A DNA stretch of 64,000 bases from JAFDYH01 sp049840875 (GTDB lineage Bacteria; Bacteroidota; Bacteroidia; Chitinophagales; Chitinophagaceae): assembly GCA_049840875.1 (NCBI GenBank), contig JASGJE010000011.1, forward strand, positions 62,001 to 126,000, given 5' to 3'. The notes beneath the pieces were generated by a model that saw nothing but the letters and a program-made list of their open reading frames with translations, had not been told where the DNA came from and searched no databases. Below, in pieces: positions 42,132-51,113 of the stretch. The stretch's first letter is position 1; the number at the start of each line of letters is the position of its first letter. The translations under genes and the position numbers were made by a program.

Positions 42132-42851
42132 TTAAGATCTTTTCTTAATGCTGCTTGCGCCGGAACTTTTTAAATCTCTTATCATTCCAGTGCCTCTGTA
42201 ATTAATATCACTTGCACCGCTTACTGTTGCGCTTAATTCTTTGTTCACTGTAATATCCACGCCACTTGCACCGCTCGCTGATATGTCACAATAGTCAGTT
42301 ACCAAATCATAGCCTTTCATATCACAGGCGCCGCTTAATCTTGCTTTTAATTGTGACGCAGAACCACTGATTTTTAAATCTGATGCGCCGCTTAATTCAA
42401 CGTCGAGTGTATTATTGATTTCAACTTTTCCATCAAGGTCGCTGGCTCCGGAAAAATCTACTACAAGGTTTTCAGATTTTAACGTATTCATCAAATGAAT
42501 ATCACAGGCGCCGCTCGCAGCAATCTTATCTAATGATTTAAATGAAACATAAGCCTTTAACTTCTTGTTCCCTTTCCATGCTTTCCAGAATTTCTTTTCA
42601 GCTTCTATACGAATGATCAGAACGCCGCCATCTACTTCCACAACAATATGTTGTTTTATTTCAGCATCATTGGCGCTTACTGCCACTGCTTCTTCTGTGC
42701 CCTGTGTGAGGTATACGTCAAATGCGTTGGAAACCTTTAACGCGTGGAAATTTTTTGCTTCTCTCGGTTCCGCATTTTCATCGTTGATTTGCTGGGCAAA
42801 TATCGCTGTGCAGAAAAATAGCATTGCAACGGCTATTATGATTTTTTTCAT
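42132..42851 (-). CDS. DUF2807 head-domain (auto-transporter adhesin-like) protein, copy 3
   Basis: A 239-residue secreted protein. The signal peptide ends in IFAQ. A DUF2807/GIN domain made of parallel beta strands has recurrent SGASD/SGACD motifs about every 15-20 residues. The start at 42851 is the beginning of the signal. It is a paralogue of the genes at 42917-43336 and 43355-44074, on the same strand. Function is unknown; a surface role is suggested by the family name only. Confidence 0.82.
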   Translation of the reverse strand: MKKIIIAVAMLFFCTAIFAQQINDENAEPREAKNFHALKVSNAFDVYLTQGTEEAVAVSANDAEIKQHIVVEVDGGVLIIRIEAEKKFWKAWKGNKKLKAYVSFKSLDKIAASGACDIHLMNTLKSENLVVDFSGASDLDGKVEINNTLDVELSGASDLKISGSASQLKARLSGACDMKGYDLVTDYCDISASGASGVDITVNKELSATVSGASDINYRGTGMIRDLKSSGASSIKKRS

Positions 42852-42916
42852 TTCTTGCTTTTTATTTTTCCTAATTATATTTTTTGATTGTATTGTTTTC
42901 TTGTCAACTAAATCAC

Positions 42917-43336
42917 TCAATTCGCACTCCCAAGAAGTTTCTTTTTAAGCTCATCATCTTTCCATGTGCCCATCGAATATACGTGAGAGGCATCACTTAT
43001 ATCGAGCTGGTCCAATTGAGCGAAAGAGATATAAACCTTCAATTTCATTTTGCGGGTATTCCAATTGTTGATATTTCCGCCATCATGCCAAATGTACAAT
43101 TCACCATCTCTTACCTCCGTTTTAATCTGAGATACAAATTTTTTGTCCCCTGCGCTTACCGCAAGCGATTCTTCATCTCCCTGTGCCAGGTATACATCAA
43201 AGGCATGTGAAACTTTTATGGAACGGAAATGTTTTACTTCCCGGCTTTCTACGTTGGGATCGTTTACCAATTGGGCAAACAATAAAATGCCAGGTAAAAT
43301 CGCTACCATCGCCAATATTATTCGCTTCATCATCAT
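42917..43336 (-). CDS. DUF2807 protein, truncated copy 2
   Basis: A 139-residue paralogue with a signal peptide (LAMVAILPGILLFAQ). It matches the first ~125 residues of the neighbouring DUF2807 proteins (VSHAFDVYLAQGDEESLAVSA, KVYISFAQLDQLDISDAS) and then stops after DDELKKKLLGSAN. About 100 C-terminal residues, including all but one of the SG(A/G)SD turns, are missing, and no further homologous sequence follows. Either a degenerate gene or a shortened variant. Confidence 0.65.
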   Translation of the reverse strand: MMMKRIILAMVAILPGILLFAQLVNDPNVESREVKHFRSIKVSHAFDVYLAQGDEESLAVSAGDKKFVSQIKTEVRDGELYIWHDGGNINNWNTRKMKLKVYISFAQLDQLDISDASHVYSMGTWKDDELKKKLLGSAN

Positions 43337-43354
43337 TTTTGTTTTCGATGTCAA

Positions 43355-44074
43355 TTATTTAGTTACTCTTTTTACTCCCGATGATCCGCTGGATCGTATA
43401 TCACGGATCACTCCGCTGCCTTTGTAATAAATATCACTACCGCCGCTGGCATCTGCAACCATCTCTTTGTTTACCGTAATATACAAATCACTGCCGCCGC
43501 TCGCCTGCAAATCGCATGTTTCCGTTATCAGATCATATGCTCTGCAATCGCTGCCGCCACTCGCATCAATTTTCGCATTTTTTGCGTCTCCCGAAATATT
43601 AACATCTGATCCTCCGCTTGCGCTTATTCTCAATTCAGCAATACTTACCTTTCCTTTGAAGTCTGACCCACCGGAAACTTCGAGGTCTAATTTATCTGAT
43701 TTTATAACGCCATCGACGTACACATCCGAGCCGCCGGAACCTTCCACCCTGTCTAATTGCTTAAATGAAACATAGGCTTTCATTTTTCTATTACCTCCAT
43801 CTATACGAAAGTTGGATTTGTAGTCGTACCATATTTTCAAAATACCATTCCTGACCTCTGTCTTTATACGGTCGCGAAAACGTATTTCTGAAGCAGTCAC
43901 TACTACTGTTTCATCTCCGGGACTCAGATAAAGATCTATACCGCTGCCTACCTCTACTCCGTGAAAACTGCCAACGTCCCGTTTCTCAGCGTTTGGTTCA
44001 TTAATTGTTCGCTGTGCAAATGAACTTGCTATAGAAGCAGTTAGTATCGTTATGGTTAAAAGTATTTTTCGCAT
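43355..44074 (-). CDS. DUF2807 head-domain protein, copy 1
   Basis: A 239-residue secreted protein and first of the three tandem paralogues. The signal peptide ends at SSFAQ. The DUF2807 domain carries the motif SGGSD/ASGGSD seven or more times at regular spacing, one per beta-helix turn. It is divergent from the TPP riboswitch/TonB receptor unit. The three genes are close (about 18-65 nt between stop and start) and likely form one transcript. Role unknown. Confidence 0.82.
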   Translation of the reverse strand: MRKILLTITILTASIASSFAQRTINEPNAEKRDVGSFHGVEVGSGIDLYLSPGDETVVVTASEIRFRDRIKTEVRNGILKIWYDYKSNFRIDGGNRKMKAYVSFKQLDRVEGSGGSDVYVDGVIKSDKLDLEVSGGSDFKGKVSIAELRISASGGSDVNISGDAKNAKIDASGGSDCRAYDLITETCDLQASGGSDLYITVNKEMVADASGGSDIYYKGSGVIRDIRSSGSSGVKRVTK

Positions 44075-44145
44075 CAGTTGGTTTTCTTGTGATACGAAAG
44101 CCAGCGTAGAAAGGTTACAAGGTGATGAAAAGAATTTTTAAACCT

Positions 44146-44153
44146 TATATTTG
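44146..44153 (+). promoter_or_regulatory. -7 promoter element before the TPP riboswitch
   Basis: TATATTTG matches TAnnTTTG exactly, about 35 nt upstream of the riboswitch core. The expected TTG 20 nt upstream is missing. Confidence 0.45.
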
Positions 44154-44186
44154 CAGCCGCCAGCAGCCTCAATGAGGTGTTTGGCA

Positions 44187-44272
44187 AGTTCCCGGGGTGT
44201 TCCCCGATTAATATCGGGGGGCTGAGATCATACCCGTAGAACCTGATCAGGGTAATGCCTGCGCAGGGAAGG
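44187..44272 (+). promoter_or_regulatory. TPP (thiamine pyrophosphate) riboswitch
   Basis: The aptamer is recognisable from its conserved core: P1 arm TTCCC with GGGAA at the end (44266-44270), the stem CCCCGAT..ATCGGGG, then GGCTGAGATC, ACCCGTAGAACCTGATC and GGGTAATGCCTGCGCAGGG. These match the universal CTGAGA...ACCTGATC...GCGNAGGGA signature. It lies 68 nt upstream of the TonB receptor start, on the same strand. When TPP binds, it would shut down expression (inferred from the class). Confidence 0.95.
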
Positions 44273-44339
44273 CGAAAAATTTTGCATTTCACCTCTCTAC
44301 AGCATTCCCTCTCATTTTTAAACATTTAAATTTTAAAAA

Positions 44340-46574
44340 ATGAAGAGGATTTTGTTTTCGGCCATTGGCGTAGTTACGCTATTACAATCATTTGGCCAAC
44401 AGGATTCAACTAAGCGAAAAGACAGTTTTCAATTGCTCGAACCGGTAGAAGTAACGGCAGTCAGGGCCGGCGAAAAAGCGCCGTTCACAAAAACTAATTT
44501 GTCTAAAAAAGAAATTGAAAAAATCAACACCGGGCAGGATCTCCCTTTCCTGCTTAACCAGACGCCGGCTGTAATTGTAAATTCGGATGCCGGTAATGGT
44601 GTTGGTTACACGGGAATTCGAATTCGTGGCACAGATGCTACACGAATCAATGTGACATTAAATGGTATACCCTACAATGATGCTGAAAGCCAGGGTTCTT
44701 ATTTTGTAGACCTGCCAGACTTTTCTTCTTCCGTTAATTCGATACAGGTACAACGTGGCGTTGGCACATCATCCAACGGCGCTGGTGCATTTGGGGCAAC
44801 GATCAATGTAAGCACAAATGAAGTGAACAGGGAACAATACGCAGAATTCAATAACAGTTATGGTTCTTTCAATACCTGGAAAAATACCATCAAAGCTGGC
44901 ACGGGATTAATCAACAATCATTTCACCGCAGACGTTCGGCTGTCGAATATCACCAGCAACGGCTATATCGACAGGGCCAGTACCGATTTGAAATCATTTT
45001 ATATTTCTACGGCCTACATCAGCGACAAAACTTCGTTACGCTTCAATGTGTTTTCTGGTAAAGAAAAAACCTACCAGGCATGGAACGGAATACCGGAAGC
45101 GAAATTATTTGGTACAAAAGATCAATTGGAAACATTTTATCAAAATAATATTGGCGTTTACTTTTTCAATAGCGCTGACTCTGCAAATCTCTTTAACAGT
45201 GATAAAAGAAAATACAACAGCTTTACTTATGCTAATCAAACGGATAACTATATCCAATCGCATTATCAACTTTTCTTTAACCAATTGATCAATAAAAAAC
45301 TTTCTTTCAATACTGCAGTATTTCTCACCAGGGGAAAAGGCTACTATGAAGAATATAAACCGGACCAGGATTATGCTGATTATAATTTACAATACCCTGT
45401 TCATGGAAACGACACTTCGTTTACAACAAATCTTATAAGACAACTCTGGCTTGACAATTATTTTTACGGCGACATATTTTCATTCCAATACAAAACAGAC
45501 AAGTCACAATTTATCCTTGGTGGTGGCTGGACGCGGTATGATGGAAAACATTACGGAGATGCTATCTGGGCTGAAAATGGATTACCACAACCAGACGTAA
45601 GATGGTATAATCTTCCTGCTAAAAAAACAGATGCAAACATTTACCTGAAACAGCAAATACAACTCGCCGGTTATTGGAACATTTTTTACGATCTGCAATT
45701 CCGGCATGTGAAATACAACCTTGATGGATTTGAAGATAACCCTGATTTATTTATTCATGCGGATTACAATTTTTTTAACCCCAAAGTTGGACTAAGTTAT
45801 TATCGCAATGGATGGAACGGATACTTGTCATACAGTCGTGCGGCTAAAGAACCTAACCGCGATGATTATGAAGCCAACCAGGCCCAGCAGCCAAAGGCCG
45901 AAAAATTAAATGATATCGAACTTGGATTTGGGAAAAAAGAAAAGAATTATTCATTGAATGCGGTAGTTTATTACATGGGGTACAAGGATCAATTGGTACT
46001 GACTGGTAAAATAAACAATGTTGGGGCTTATACCAGGACAAATATCCCGAAGAGCTATCGCACAGGAATTGAAATAGACGGTTCCGCCGCAATAACAAAT
46101 TGGCTGAAAGCTTCTGCAAATATTTCACTCAGTAAAAACAAAGTACTCGACTTTACAGAATTTGTGGATGATTATGATAATGGTGGTCAGAAATCATACG
46201 ATCATAAGTCGGCAGATATCGCTTTATCACCTCGCGTAATCGGTGGCGGCGTGATCAGTATATTACCGGTAAAAAATTTAGAAATAGGATTGATCAGTAA
46301 ATACGTAAGCAAACAGTACCTGGACAACACACAAAATGAAGCCAGGAAATTAAATTCCTATTACACACAAGATGCAAAAATGATTTACACTATTTCAAAA
46401 GGATTCTTTAAAGAAATAAATATCTTTCTGCAGGTAAACAATGTCTTCAATAAAAAATATGAACCGAATGGTTATACATTCAGTTACATCTATGGAGGAA
46501 GTCTGACAACCGAAAATTATTATTTCCCTATGGCAGGAACGAACGTGATGGGTGGGGTGAATATTAAATTGTAA
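44340..46574 (+). CDS. TonB-dependent receptor under TPP riboswitch control (probable thiamine-related uptake)
   Basis: An outer-membrane active transporter of 744 residues. The signal peptide ends near SFGQ. A TonB-box-like and plug domain (about 30-165, with GVGYTGIRIRGTDATRINVT and IQVQRGVGTSSNGAGAFGATINV) precedes a 22-strand barrel ending GTNVMGGVNIKL. It lacks the CarboxypepD-reg-like N-terminal domain of SusC-type receptors. Being directly behind a TPP riboswitch, it probably imports thiamine or a precursor. Thiamine-regulated TonB receptors have been predicted for Bacteroidota. No inner-membrane thiamine transporter or thi gene is adjacent. Confidence 0.85.
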   Translation: MKRILFSAIGVVTLLQSFGQQDSTKRKDSFQLLEPVEVTAVRAGEKAPFTKTNLSKKEIEKINTGQDLPFLLNQTPAVIVNSDAGNGVGYTGIRIRGTDATRINVTLNGIPYNDAESQGSYFVDLPDFSSSVNSIQVQRGVGTSSNGAGAFGATINVSTNEVNREQYAEFNNSYGSFNTWKNTIKAGTGLINNHFTADVRLSNITSNGYIDRASTDLKSFYISTAYISDKTSLRFNVFSGKEKTYQAWNGIPEAKLFGTKDQLETFYQNNIGVYFFNSADSANLFNSDKRKYNSFTYANQTDNYIQSHYQLFFNQLINKKLSFNTAVFLTRGKGYYEEYKPDQDYADYNLQYPVHGNDTSFTTNLIRQLWLDNYFYGDIFSFQYKTDKSQFILGGGWTRYDGKHYGDAIWAENGLPQPDVRWYNLPAKKTDANIYLKQQIQLAGYWNIFYDLQFRHVKYNLDGFEDNPDLFIHADYNFFNPKVGLSYYRNGWNGYLSYSRAAKEPNRDDYEANQAQQPKAEKLNDIELGFGKKEKNYSLNAVVYYMGYKDQLVLTGKINNVGAYTRTNIPKSYRTGIEIDGSAAITNWLKASANISLSKNKVLDFTEFVDDYDNGGQKSYDHKSADIALSPRVIGGGVISILPVKNLEIGLISKYVSKQYLDNTQNEARKLNSYYTQDAKMIYTISKGFFKEINIFLQVNNVFNKKYEPNGYTFSYIYGGSLTTENYYFPMAGTNVMGGVNIKL

Positions 46575-46587
46575 AAGCCTTATTAAC

Positions 46588-46655
46588 GCAGTTGGCAATT
46601 TGCAGTTTTCTGTCAGCAGAGGTTCACATAGCAAATTGCCAACTGCTCAATTGCA
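46588..46655. repeat. Heptad-phased repeat with a perfect 16-bp inverted repeat
   Basis: GCAGTTGGCAATTTGC (46588-46603) and its reverse complement (46631-46646) are separated by 27 nt. Both arms are built from 7-nt units GCAGTTG/GCAATTT. The hairpin lies between the convergent receptor and rhodanese genes, has no T-run and may act as a structural element. Confidence 0.6.
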
Positions 46656-46661
46656 AACTCT

Positions 46662-46967
46662 CTATCCGAATTTCTGCTGCCAGCCAACCATGCCGCCGAC
46701 GAGATTTTTTGTATCGCTGAAACCAAGCATATCCAGTATCATGCAGGCCTGACCGCTGCGGTTGCCACTTCTGCAATAAAGAATGATTTCTTTGTCTTTA
46801 TACTCTTCCAGTTCATCCACCATCATGGATTGTATATTGCCTAACGGATAAAGAATACCACCAATGTTATATTCCTCATGTTCAAAAGGTTCGCGGACGT
46901 CAATCAGTGTCAACGTTTCACCTTTATCCATCTTTTCTTTTACTTCTTCTGCTGAAATGTTTTGCAT
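46662..46967 (-). CDS. Rhodanese-like sulfurtransferase domain protein
   Basis: A 101-residue single-domain rhodanese. The active-site loop is CRSGNRSGQA with the catalytic cysteine, and DVREPFEHEEYNIGG is the usual N-terminal block. It transfers sulfane sulfur in the cytoplasm; the physiological acceptor is unknown. It is preceded by the PASTA protein gene on the same strand with a 13-nt gap. Confidence 0.88.
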   Translation of the reverse strand: MQNISAEEVKEKMDKGETLTLIDVREPFEHEEYNIGGILYPLGNIQSMMVDELEEYKDKEIILYCRSGNRSGQACMILDMLGFSDTKNLVGGMVGWQQKFG

Positions 46968-46980
46968 ATTCTGTATTTTC

Positions 46981-47796
46981 TCATTGACTAACCGGCGGTT
47001 CAGCCGCTGCGGTTGAATCTCCTGCCGGTTTCTGCAAACTTAACCAAACATCTATTGTTTGCCCAGCACGGATGTGCTGAATTTTTCCATCGGCATTATA
47101 TCGTGCAGGCAGCTGCCTGTAGATATAGGCATTCACGGTATCAGTAACATCATTATTGAGAATAACTGACAAAAAACTCAAACCATTCGACTCCAATAAA
47201 GCCCTCGATTCACCAAACGTTTTGCCAATAAGATTTGGCACTGCAAACTGATCTTGTCCTACACCATTCCCCAGTACGAGTGTGACTGAACTTCCCTGCC
47301 TTATTTTGGTTCCGGGTTTTATTTCATCGCCATTATAACGTTGCTCCAGAACCGAATTTTTTGCGAAGTCTGGTTTAAAGATTGTGTCGCCAATACGAAG
47401 ACCCATATTTTTCAAAACCATCTCGGCATTACGCAAACTATACCCGACAAGACTCGGCATGTCTACCAAGGGGGCCATTGAGCGGTTGATTGTGAGATAT
47501 ACAGTACGATTCACTTTAACCACGGCGTCAGGTTCGGGTACCTGGCGAATCACTCCCGTCGGTGGCAAAGTATCTACATAAACAGAATCCTGAATTATTA
47601 CGTCAAACCCTTGCTTTTCGAGGAATGTTTTTGCGTCATCAAATTTTTTACCGGTAACAGACGGCACTGTACGGGAGACTCCATGATGTGTGAGCCACTG
47701 AAGCGAAAGAAAGAACAACAAAATGATCACAAAAGTAAGAACTATCCCTGCAAGGATATTTACCCACAACGGACGACTCGTTAATGATTTGATCAT
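46981..47796 (-). CDS. PASTA-domain membrane protein without kinase domain
   Basis: A 271-residue protein with one N-terminal membrane segment (about 14-34, VLTFVIILLFFLSLQWL) followed by three PASTA repeats (about 38-110, 110-180 and 180-250), each with the xxPxxxGxxxxxAxxxLxxxG pattern such as TVPSVTGKKFDDAKTFLEKQG. No Ser/Thr kinase domain is attached. The C-terminal end is proline-rich. PASTA domains bind peptidoglycan or beta-lactams, and ddl directly upstream supports a cell-wall role (inferred). Confidence 0.86.
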   Translation of the reverse strand: MIKSLTSRPLWVNILAGIVLTFVIILLFFLSLQWLTHHGVSRTVPSVTGKKFDDAKTFLEKQGFDVIIQDSVYVDTLPPTGVIRQVPEPDAVVKVNRTVYLTINRSMAPLVDMPSLVGYSLRNAEMVLKNMGLRIGDTIFKPDFAKNSVLEQRYNGDEIKPGTKIRQGSSVTLVLGNGVGQDQFAVPNLIGKTFGESRALLESNGLSFLSVILNNDVTDTVNAYIYRQLPARYNADGKIQHIRAGQTIDVWLSLQKPAGDSTAAAEPPVSQ

Positions 47797-47850
47797 AAGT
47801 TTAAAATACAGATTGCACTAATAGTAGAAACAACTATAAAAAATATACTT

Positions 47851-48831
47851 TTAAAAACATTCCTCCACCAAACGCGTATAAAATTCTTTCAGGCTCCACT
47901 CCATTGCCCTCACCTGCTGCGGCACCAGGCTCGCATCACTCTGCCCGGGAATAGTATTTATCTCCAGCATATACAATTTTCCTGCCTCTTCGTTATAAAT
48001 AAAATCAATTCTCACCACACCTCTGCAATTAAATAATGCGTAGATCTTTTTTGCTGTATTCCGAACAAGATCGGCAATTGATTCATCTACCTGCGCCGGC
48101 GTTATTTCAGTAGAAGCGCCCTGGTATTTTGCTTCGTAGTCGAAAAATTCTTTTTTGCTGATAACTTCTGTTATTGGTAGCGCTATAATATTTCCCTTTG
48201 TTTTAAAAACACCAATTGTAAATTCTCGCCCTTTTATATATTCTTCTATCAGTACCTGGTTATCTTCTTTAAACGCTTTTTCTATTGCAGCGCCAAGTTC
48301 ATCCGATGGGTTATTCACTTTTGACATACCGATGCTTGAGCCGCCATTATTCGGTTTTACAAATACCGGAAAGGATAGATTCTGTACAACTTCTTCCGGG
48401 CTGCCGAAGTTATCTTTAATCAGCAATACTGACTTTGCAACATTTATCCCTGAAAAAGAAGCTACCGCCACCGTATATCGTTTATTGAAGGTAATTGCAG
48501 ATGTACCTGCATCGCAGGAGGTGTAGGGTATTTTCAATGTATCAAAGTACCCTTGCAATTTGCCATCCTCTCCTGGCGTACCGTGCATTGCAATGAAGAC
48601 TGCGTCGAATTTTACTTTGTCTTTATTAATTGTTATAGTGAAGTCGTTTTTATCAACCGGTAATTTTTTACCATTGCTGTCTTCGTAAAACCAACCGTTG
48701 GTATTAATGTCGATTTTATAAACAAGAAACTTCGTGCGGTCAAGATTCTTGTCAATTGTCTCGGCCGTTTTGTAGGAGATAACAGCCTCGCCAGAAAAGC
48801 CGCCGGTAACAAGAGCAATTGTCTTCTTCAT
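47851..48831 (-). CDS. ddl: D-alanine--D-alanine ligase
   Basis: An ATP-grasp enzyme of 326 residues that makes the D-Ala-D-Ala dipeptide for peptidoglycan. Motifs: GGFSGEAVIS at the N-terminus, HGTPGEDGKLQGYF, FVKPNNGGSSIGMSKV, and the C-terminal metal/phosphate block VRIDFIYN..MLEINTIPGQSDASLVP. The length fits. It starts the minus-strand operon ddl - PASTA - rhodanese. A promoter with -33/-7 elements lies upstream (48852-48882). Confidence 0.93.
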   Translation of the reverse strand: MKKTIALVTGGFSGEAVISYKTAETIDKNLDRTKFLVYKIDINTNGWFYEDSNGKKLPVDKNDFTITINKDKVKFDAVFIAMHGTPGEDGKLQGYFDTLKIPYTSCDAGTSAITFNKRYTVAVASFSGINVAKSVLLIKDNFGSPEEVVQNLSFPVFVKPNNGGSSIGMSKVNNPSDELGAAIEKAFKEDNQVLIEEYIKGREFTIGVFKTKGNIIALPITEVISKKEFFDYEAKYQGASTEITPAQVDESIADLVRNTAKKIYALFNCRGVVRIDFIYNEEAGKLYMLEINTIPGQSDASLVPQQVRAMEWSLKEFYTRLVEECF

Positions 48832-48851
48832 CAGTTAAAGGATTTGCTGCG

Positions 48852-48882
48852 CAAATATTGAGTAAAAAAACTTAGAGCGCAA
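48852..48882 (-). promoter_or_regulatory. Promoter of the ddl operon
   Basis: On the minus strand TTG (48882-48880), a 20-nt spacer and AATATTTG (48859-48852) fit the -33/-7 pattern with one mismatch in the -7 box. The start codon is 20 nt downstream. Confidence 0.5.
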
Positions 48883-49013
48883 ATTAACTACGATAAAAAT
48901 GATTTATTTTTTCATTCTATCGCATTATTGGCCAAATAGTTTCAGGAAAAAGTCTCATTTTGGCGACAGAAACGAAAATGGTTTCGTAATTGATTAACAT
49001 TTTCAGAACAATA

Positions 49014-50534
49014 ATGTCAATTGCCATGCTTAAAAGAAAATTTCCCGAAATAGCAGTTGTTCCCTTGATAGCTCTTCTGATATATTTCCAGGTTTTTTTT
49101 GCCGATTATATATATACCGATGAAGCAAATCAGTTGTGGCATAATCATGATGGTATGAATTATTCAGTGTTCACGGTGCAAGGAAGGTGGTTTGCCGGCT
49201 TTCTGTTTAATAAACTATTTGCGCTGCTGTCTACTGCAAGCGAAATAAAATTCCTTCGCATTTTCTCTTTAACCGGTTGGATATTGTTTGTATTTGCATG
49301 GCAATATATTTTTCGCTTGTTAGCACAGAGGCTAAACATCGAGAAAAGATTAGTACAACTTACAGGCATTTTTATTATTTGCAGTATCCCTGTATCGATC
49401 TGTATAGGCTGGACGGCGTGTATGCAATTATTTATAGGCAGCCTTATGGCACTTGTAAGCAGTCATCTTTGGGATCGTTTTATGTATGGTATGAACAGAG
49501 ATAAAAAATTATTTTTCTTTTTCCCGATCGGTTCACTAGTTGCTGGTGTTACATCATTATTTTTTTACCAAAGTTCTTTCGGATTATTTCTTTTGCCATT
49601 TTTTCTTCAATATTTAAAAAGCGATACACTGTTACCTGGTAAGACAGTTATGAAAACTGTCCTTTTCTATTTTATCGTTTATATTTTCTATTACTTGATT
49701 TTCAAGTATTCTTTATCTGTGCAAAACTATGAGCAAGTGAACCGCGCTAAAATCAGTACTGATATTCTCGGAAAATTATCCTTCCTTTTTTCAGATCCAT
49801 TACCATCTTCTTTTTCGTTAAACATTTTATATACGGCGCGAAGTATTTTTTCACAGGTCTTCGCTCCGGTTATGATGGCATTGTGGGCCATTATGACATT
49901 TATCCGTTACCGCAAGAATGGGATACTTCCGATATTATTTCGCCTCATATTAACAATAATTTTTCTGGCGATAATTTATCTGCCTTCTATGGTTGTTAGT
50001 GAAAATTTTGCTTCCTATAGAACACTCTTTGCAATGAATCTTGCCGTTTTTTGTTTATTAACCGACAGCATTTTTTCATTTATAAAGCTTGAAACAACAA
50101 AAAATATCTTTACTGTATGCTTGTCTCTTTTCCTTATAGCTACTGGTTTTTACAACTTCAACAATCAATTTATAAATCCCTTGAAAAATGAATACAAAGC
50201 GTTTACTGGATTTATGAGCAAAAATTTATCTGAGAATCTTCAAACCGTTTATTTTATCCGCGCAGACAGGTTCATGTTCTCTCCTTATTATCACACATTG
50301 CCTTATAAAGACGAATTCGGGCTTCCTTCCACAAATAAAGATTGGGTGCCTGAATCATTAGTAAAACAGTCTGTTTTTGAATTGACAGGCGACAGACATA
50401 AAGCTGAAAAGATAAACGTGGTTCAGTTTGCTGATTTAGCAGAATATAAAAATGCAAGTATTCAGCTTTCGGGGAACGATCTTCTCGTAGACATGAATAA
50501 AATTTTCAGCGACTACCAAAAGGAAAAACAATAG
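49014..50534 (+). CDS. Polytopic membrane protein, possible GT-C glycosyltransferase (GtrII-like)
   Basis: A 506-residue protein with about 10-11 membrane segments and a soluble C-terminal tail (~395-506). The first periplasmic loop holds YIYTDEANQLW, followed by VQGRWFAGFLFNKLF. An acidic pair followed by a GR-W motif in that loop is characteristic of GtrII/GT-C glucosyltransferases acting on polyprenyl-linked sugars. The start at 49014 is preferred over the in-frame TTG at 48990. No neighbour defines the sugar. The assignment is by pattern only. Confidence 0.62.
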   Translation: MSIAMLKRKFPEIAVVPLIALLIYFQVFFADYIYTDEANQLWHNHDGMNYSVFTVQGRWFAGFLFNKLFALLSTASEIKFLRIFSLTGWILFVFAWQYIFRLLAQRLNIEKRLVQLTGIFIICSIPVSICIGWTACMQLFIGSLMALVSSHLWDRFMYGMNRDKKLFFFFPIGSLVAGVTSLFFYQSSFGLFLLPFFLQYLKSDTLLPGKTVMKTVLFYFIVYIFYYLIFKYSLSVQNYEQVNRAKISTDILGKLSFLFSDPLPSSFSLNILYTARSIFSQVFAPVMMALWAIMTFIRYRKNGILPILFRLILTIIFLAIIYLPSMVVSENFASYRTLFAMNLAVFCLLTDSIFSFIKLETTKNIFTVCLSLFLIATGFYNFNNQFINPLKNEYKAFTGFMSKNLSENLQTVYFIRADRFMFSPYYHTLPYKDEFGLPSTNKDWVPESLVKQSVFELTGDRHKAEKINVVQFADLAEYKNASIQLSGNDLLVDMNKIFSDYQKEKQ

Positions 50535-50547
50535 TAACGAAAATAAG

Positions 50548-50580
50548 AAAGGTGAAGGACGTTCTCCCTTCACCTTTTTA
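50548..50580 (+). terminator. Rho-independent terminator of the GT-C-like gene
   Basis: AAAGGTGAAGG (50548-50558) pairs with CCTTCACCTTT (50567-50577) around an 8-nt loop and is followed by TTT. It lies 14 nt after the stop codon. Confidence 0.82.
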
Positions 50581-50698
50581 CAACGGGAAATATCACCCGT
50601 TCCTACGATAAGCAGCGGATGCTGCTTGTTTACGATACTCTAAGATAAAAATATTTTATACCAACAACGACAAAAATTTTTGAAACTTACGCACATTT

Positions 50699-51046
50699 TT
50701 AAATGTGCAGCTTCTCTTTTTTAGCCATCAATTGATCTACAGTCTCCTGGTACATCTCATCCGGCACGCAGCAATCGACAGGGCAAACTGCAGCACACTG
50801 GGGCTCTTCATGAAAACCCTGGCATTCCGTACACTTGTTCGGCGTAATATAGTAAATGTCAGTGCTGACAGGTGCATTCTTTTGCTCGGCATCTACAACC
50901 GATCCATCCAGCAACGTAAAAGGACCTTTAACTGAAGTACCATCCGCTACAGCCCATTCTACACCACCTTCATAAATCGCATTGTTGGGGCATTCCGGTT
51001 CGCAGGCCCCGCAGTTAATACATTCTTCTGTAATCTTAATTGCCAT
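50699..51046 (-). CDS. 4Fe-4S dicluster ferredoxin
   Basis: A small electron carrier of 115 residues. The N-terminal cluster motif is CINCGACEPECP. The second is CTECQGFHEEPQCAAVCPVDC, with a longer spacing between the first two cysteines, as in YfhL-type ferredoxins. It is divergent from the acyl-CoA reductase gene with a shared 55-nt promoter region and is likely functionally linked to it. Monocistronic. Confidence 0.9.
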   Translation of the reverse strand: MAIKITEECINCGACEPECPNNAIYEGGVEWAVADGTSVKGPFTLLDGSVVDAEQKNAPVSTDIYYITPNKCTECQGFHEEPQCAAVCPVDCCVPDEMYQETVDQLMAKKEKLHI

Positions 51047-51071
51047 AAAATTTATTTAACGGGTTCAATAC

Positions 51072-51079
51072 TACTTTTG
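51072..51079 (+). promoter_or_regulatory. -7 promoter element of the acyl-CoA reductase gene
   Basis: TACTTTTG fits TAnnTTTG and lies 22 nt before the ATG at 51102. No clear -33 is seen. Confidence 0.45.
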
Positions 51080-51082
51080 CAG

Positions 51083-51113
51083 CAAATTTATAAATAGCCG
51101 CATGAATTTACAA
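51083..51113 (-). promoter_or_regulatory. Promoter of the ferredoxin gene
   Basis: The minus strand has TTG (51113-51111), a 20-nt spacer and TAAATTTG (51090-51083), an exact match to the -33/-7 pattern. It overlaps the start of the divergent reductase gene. Confidence 0.68.
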
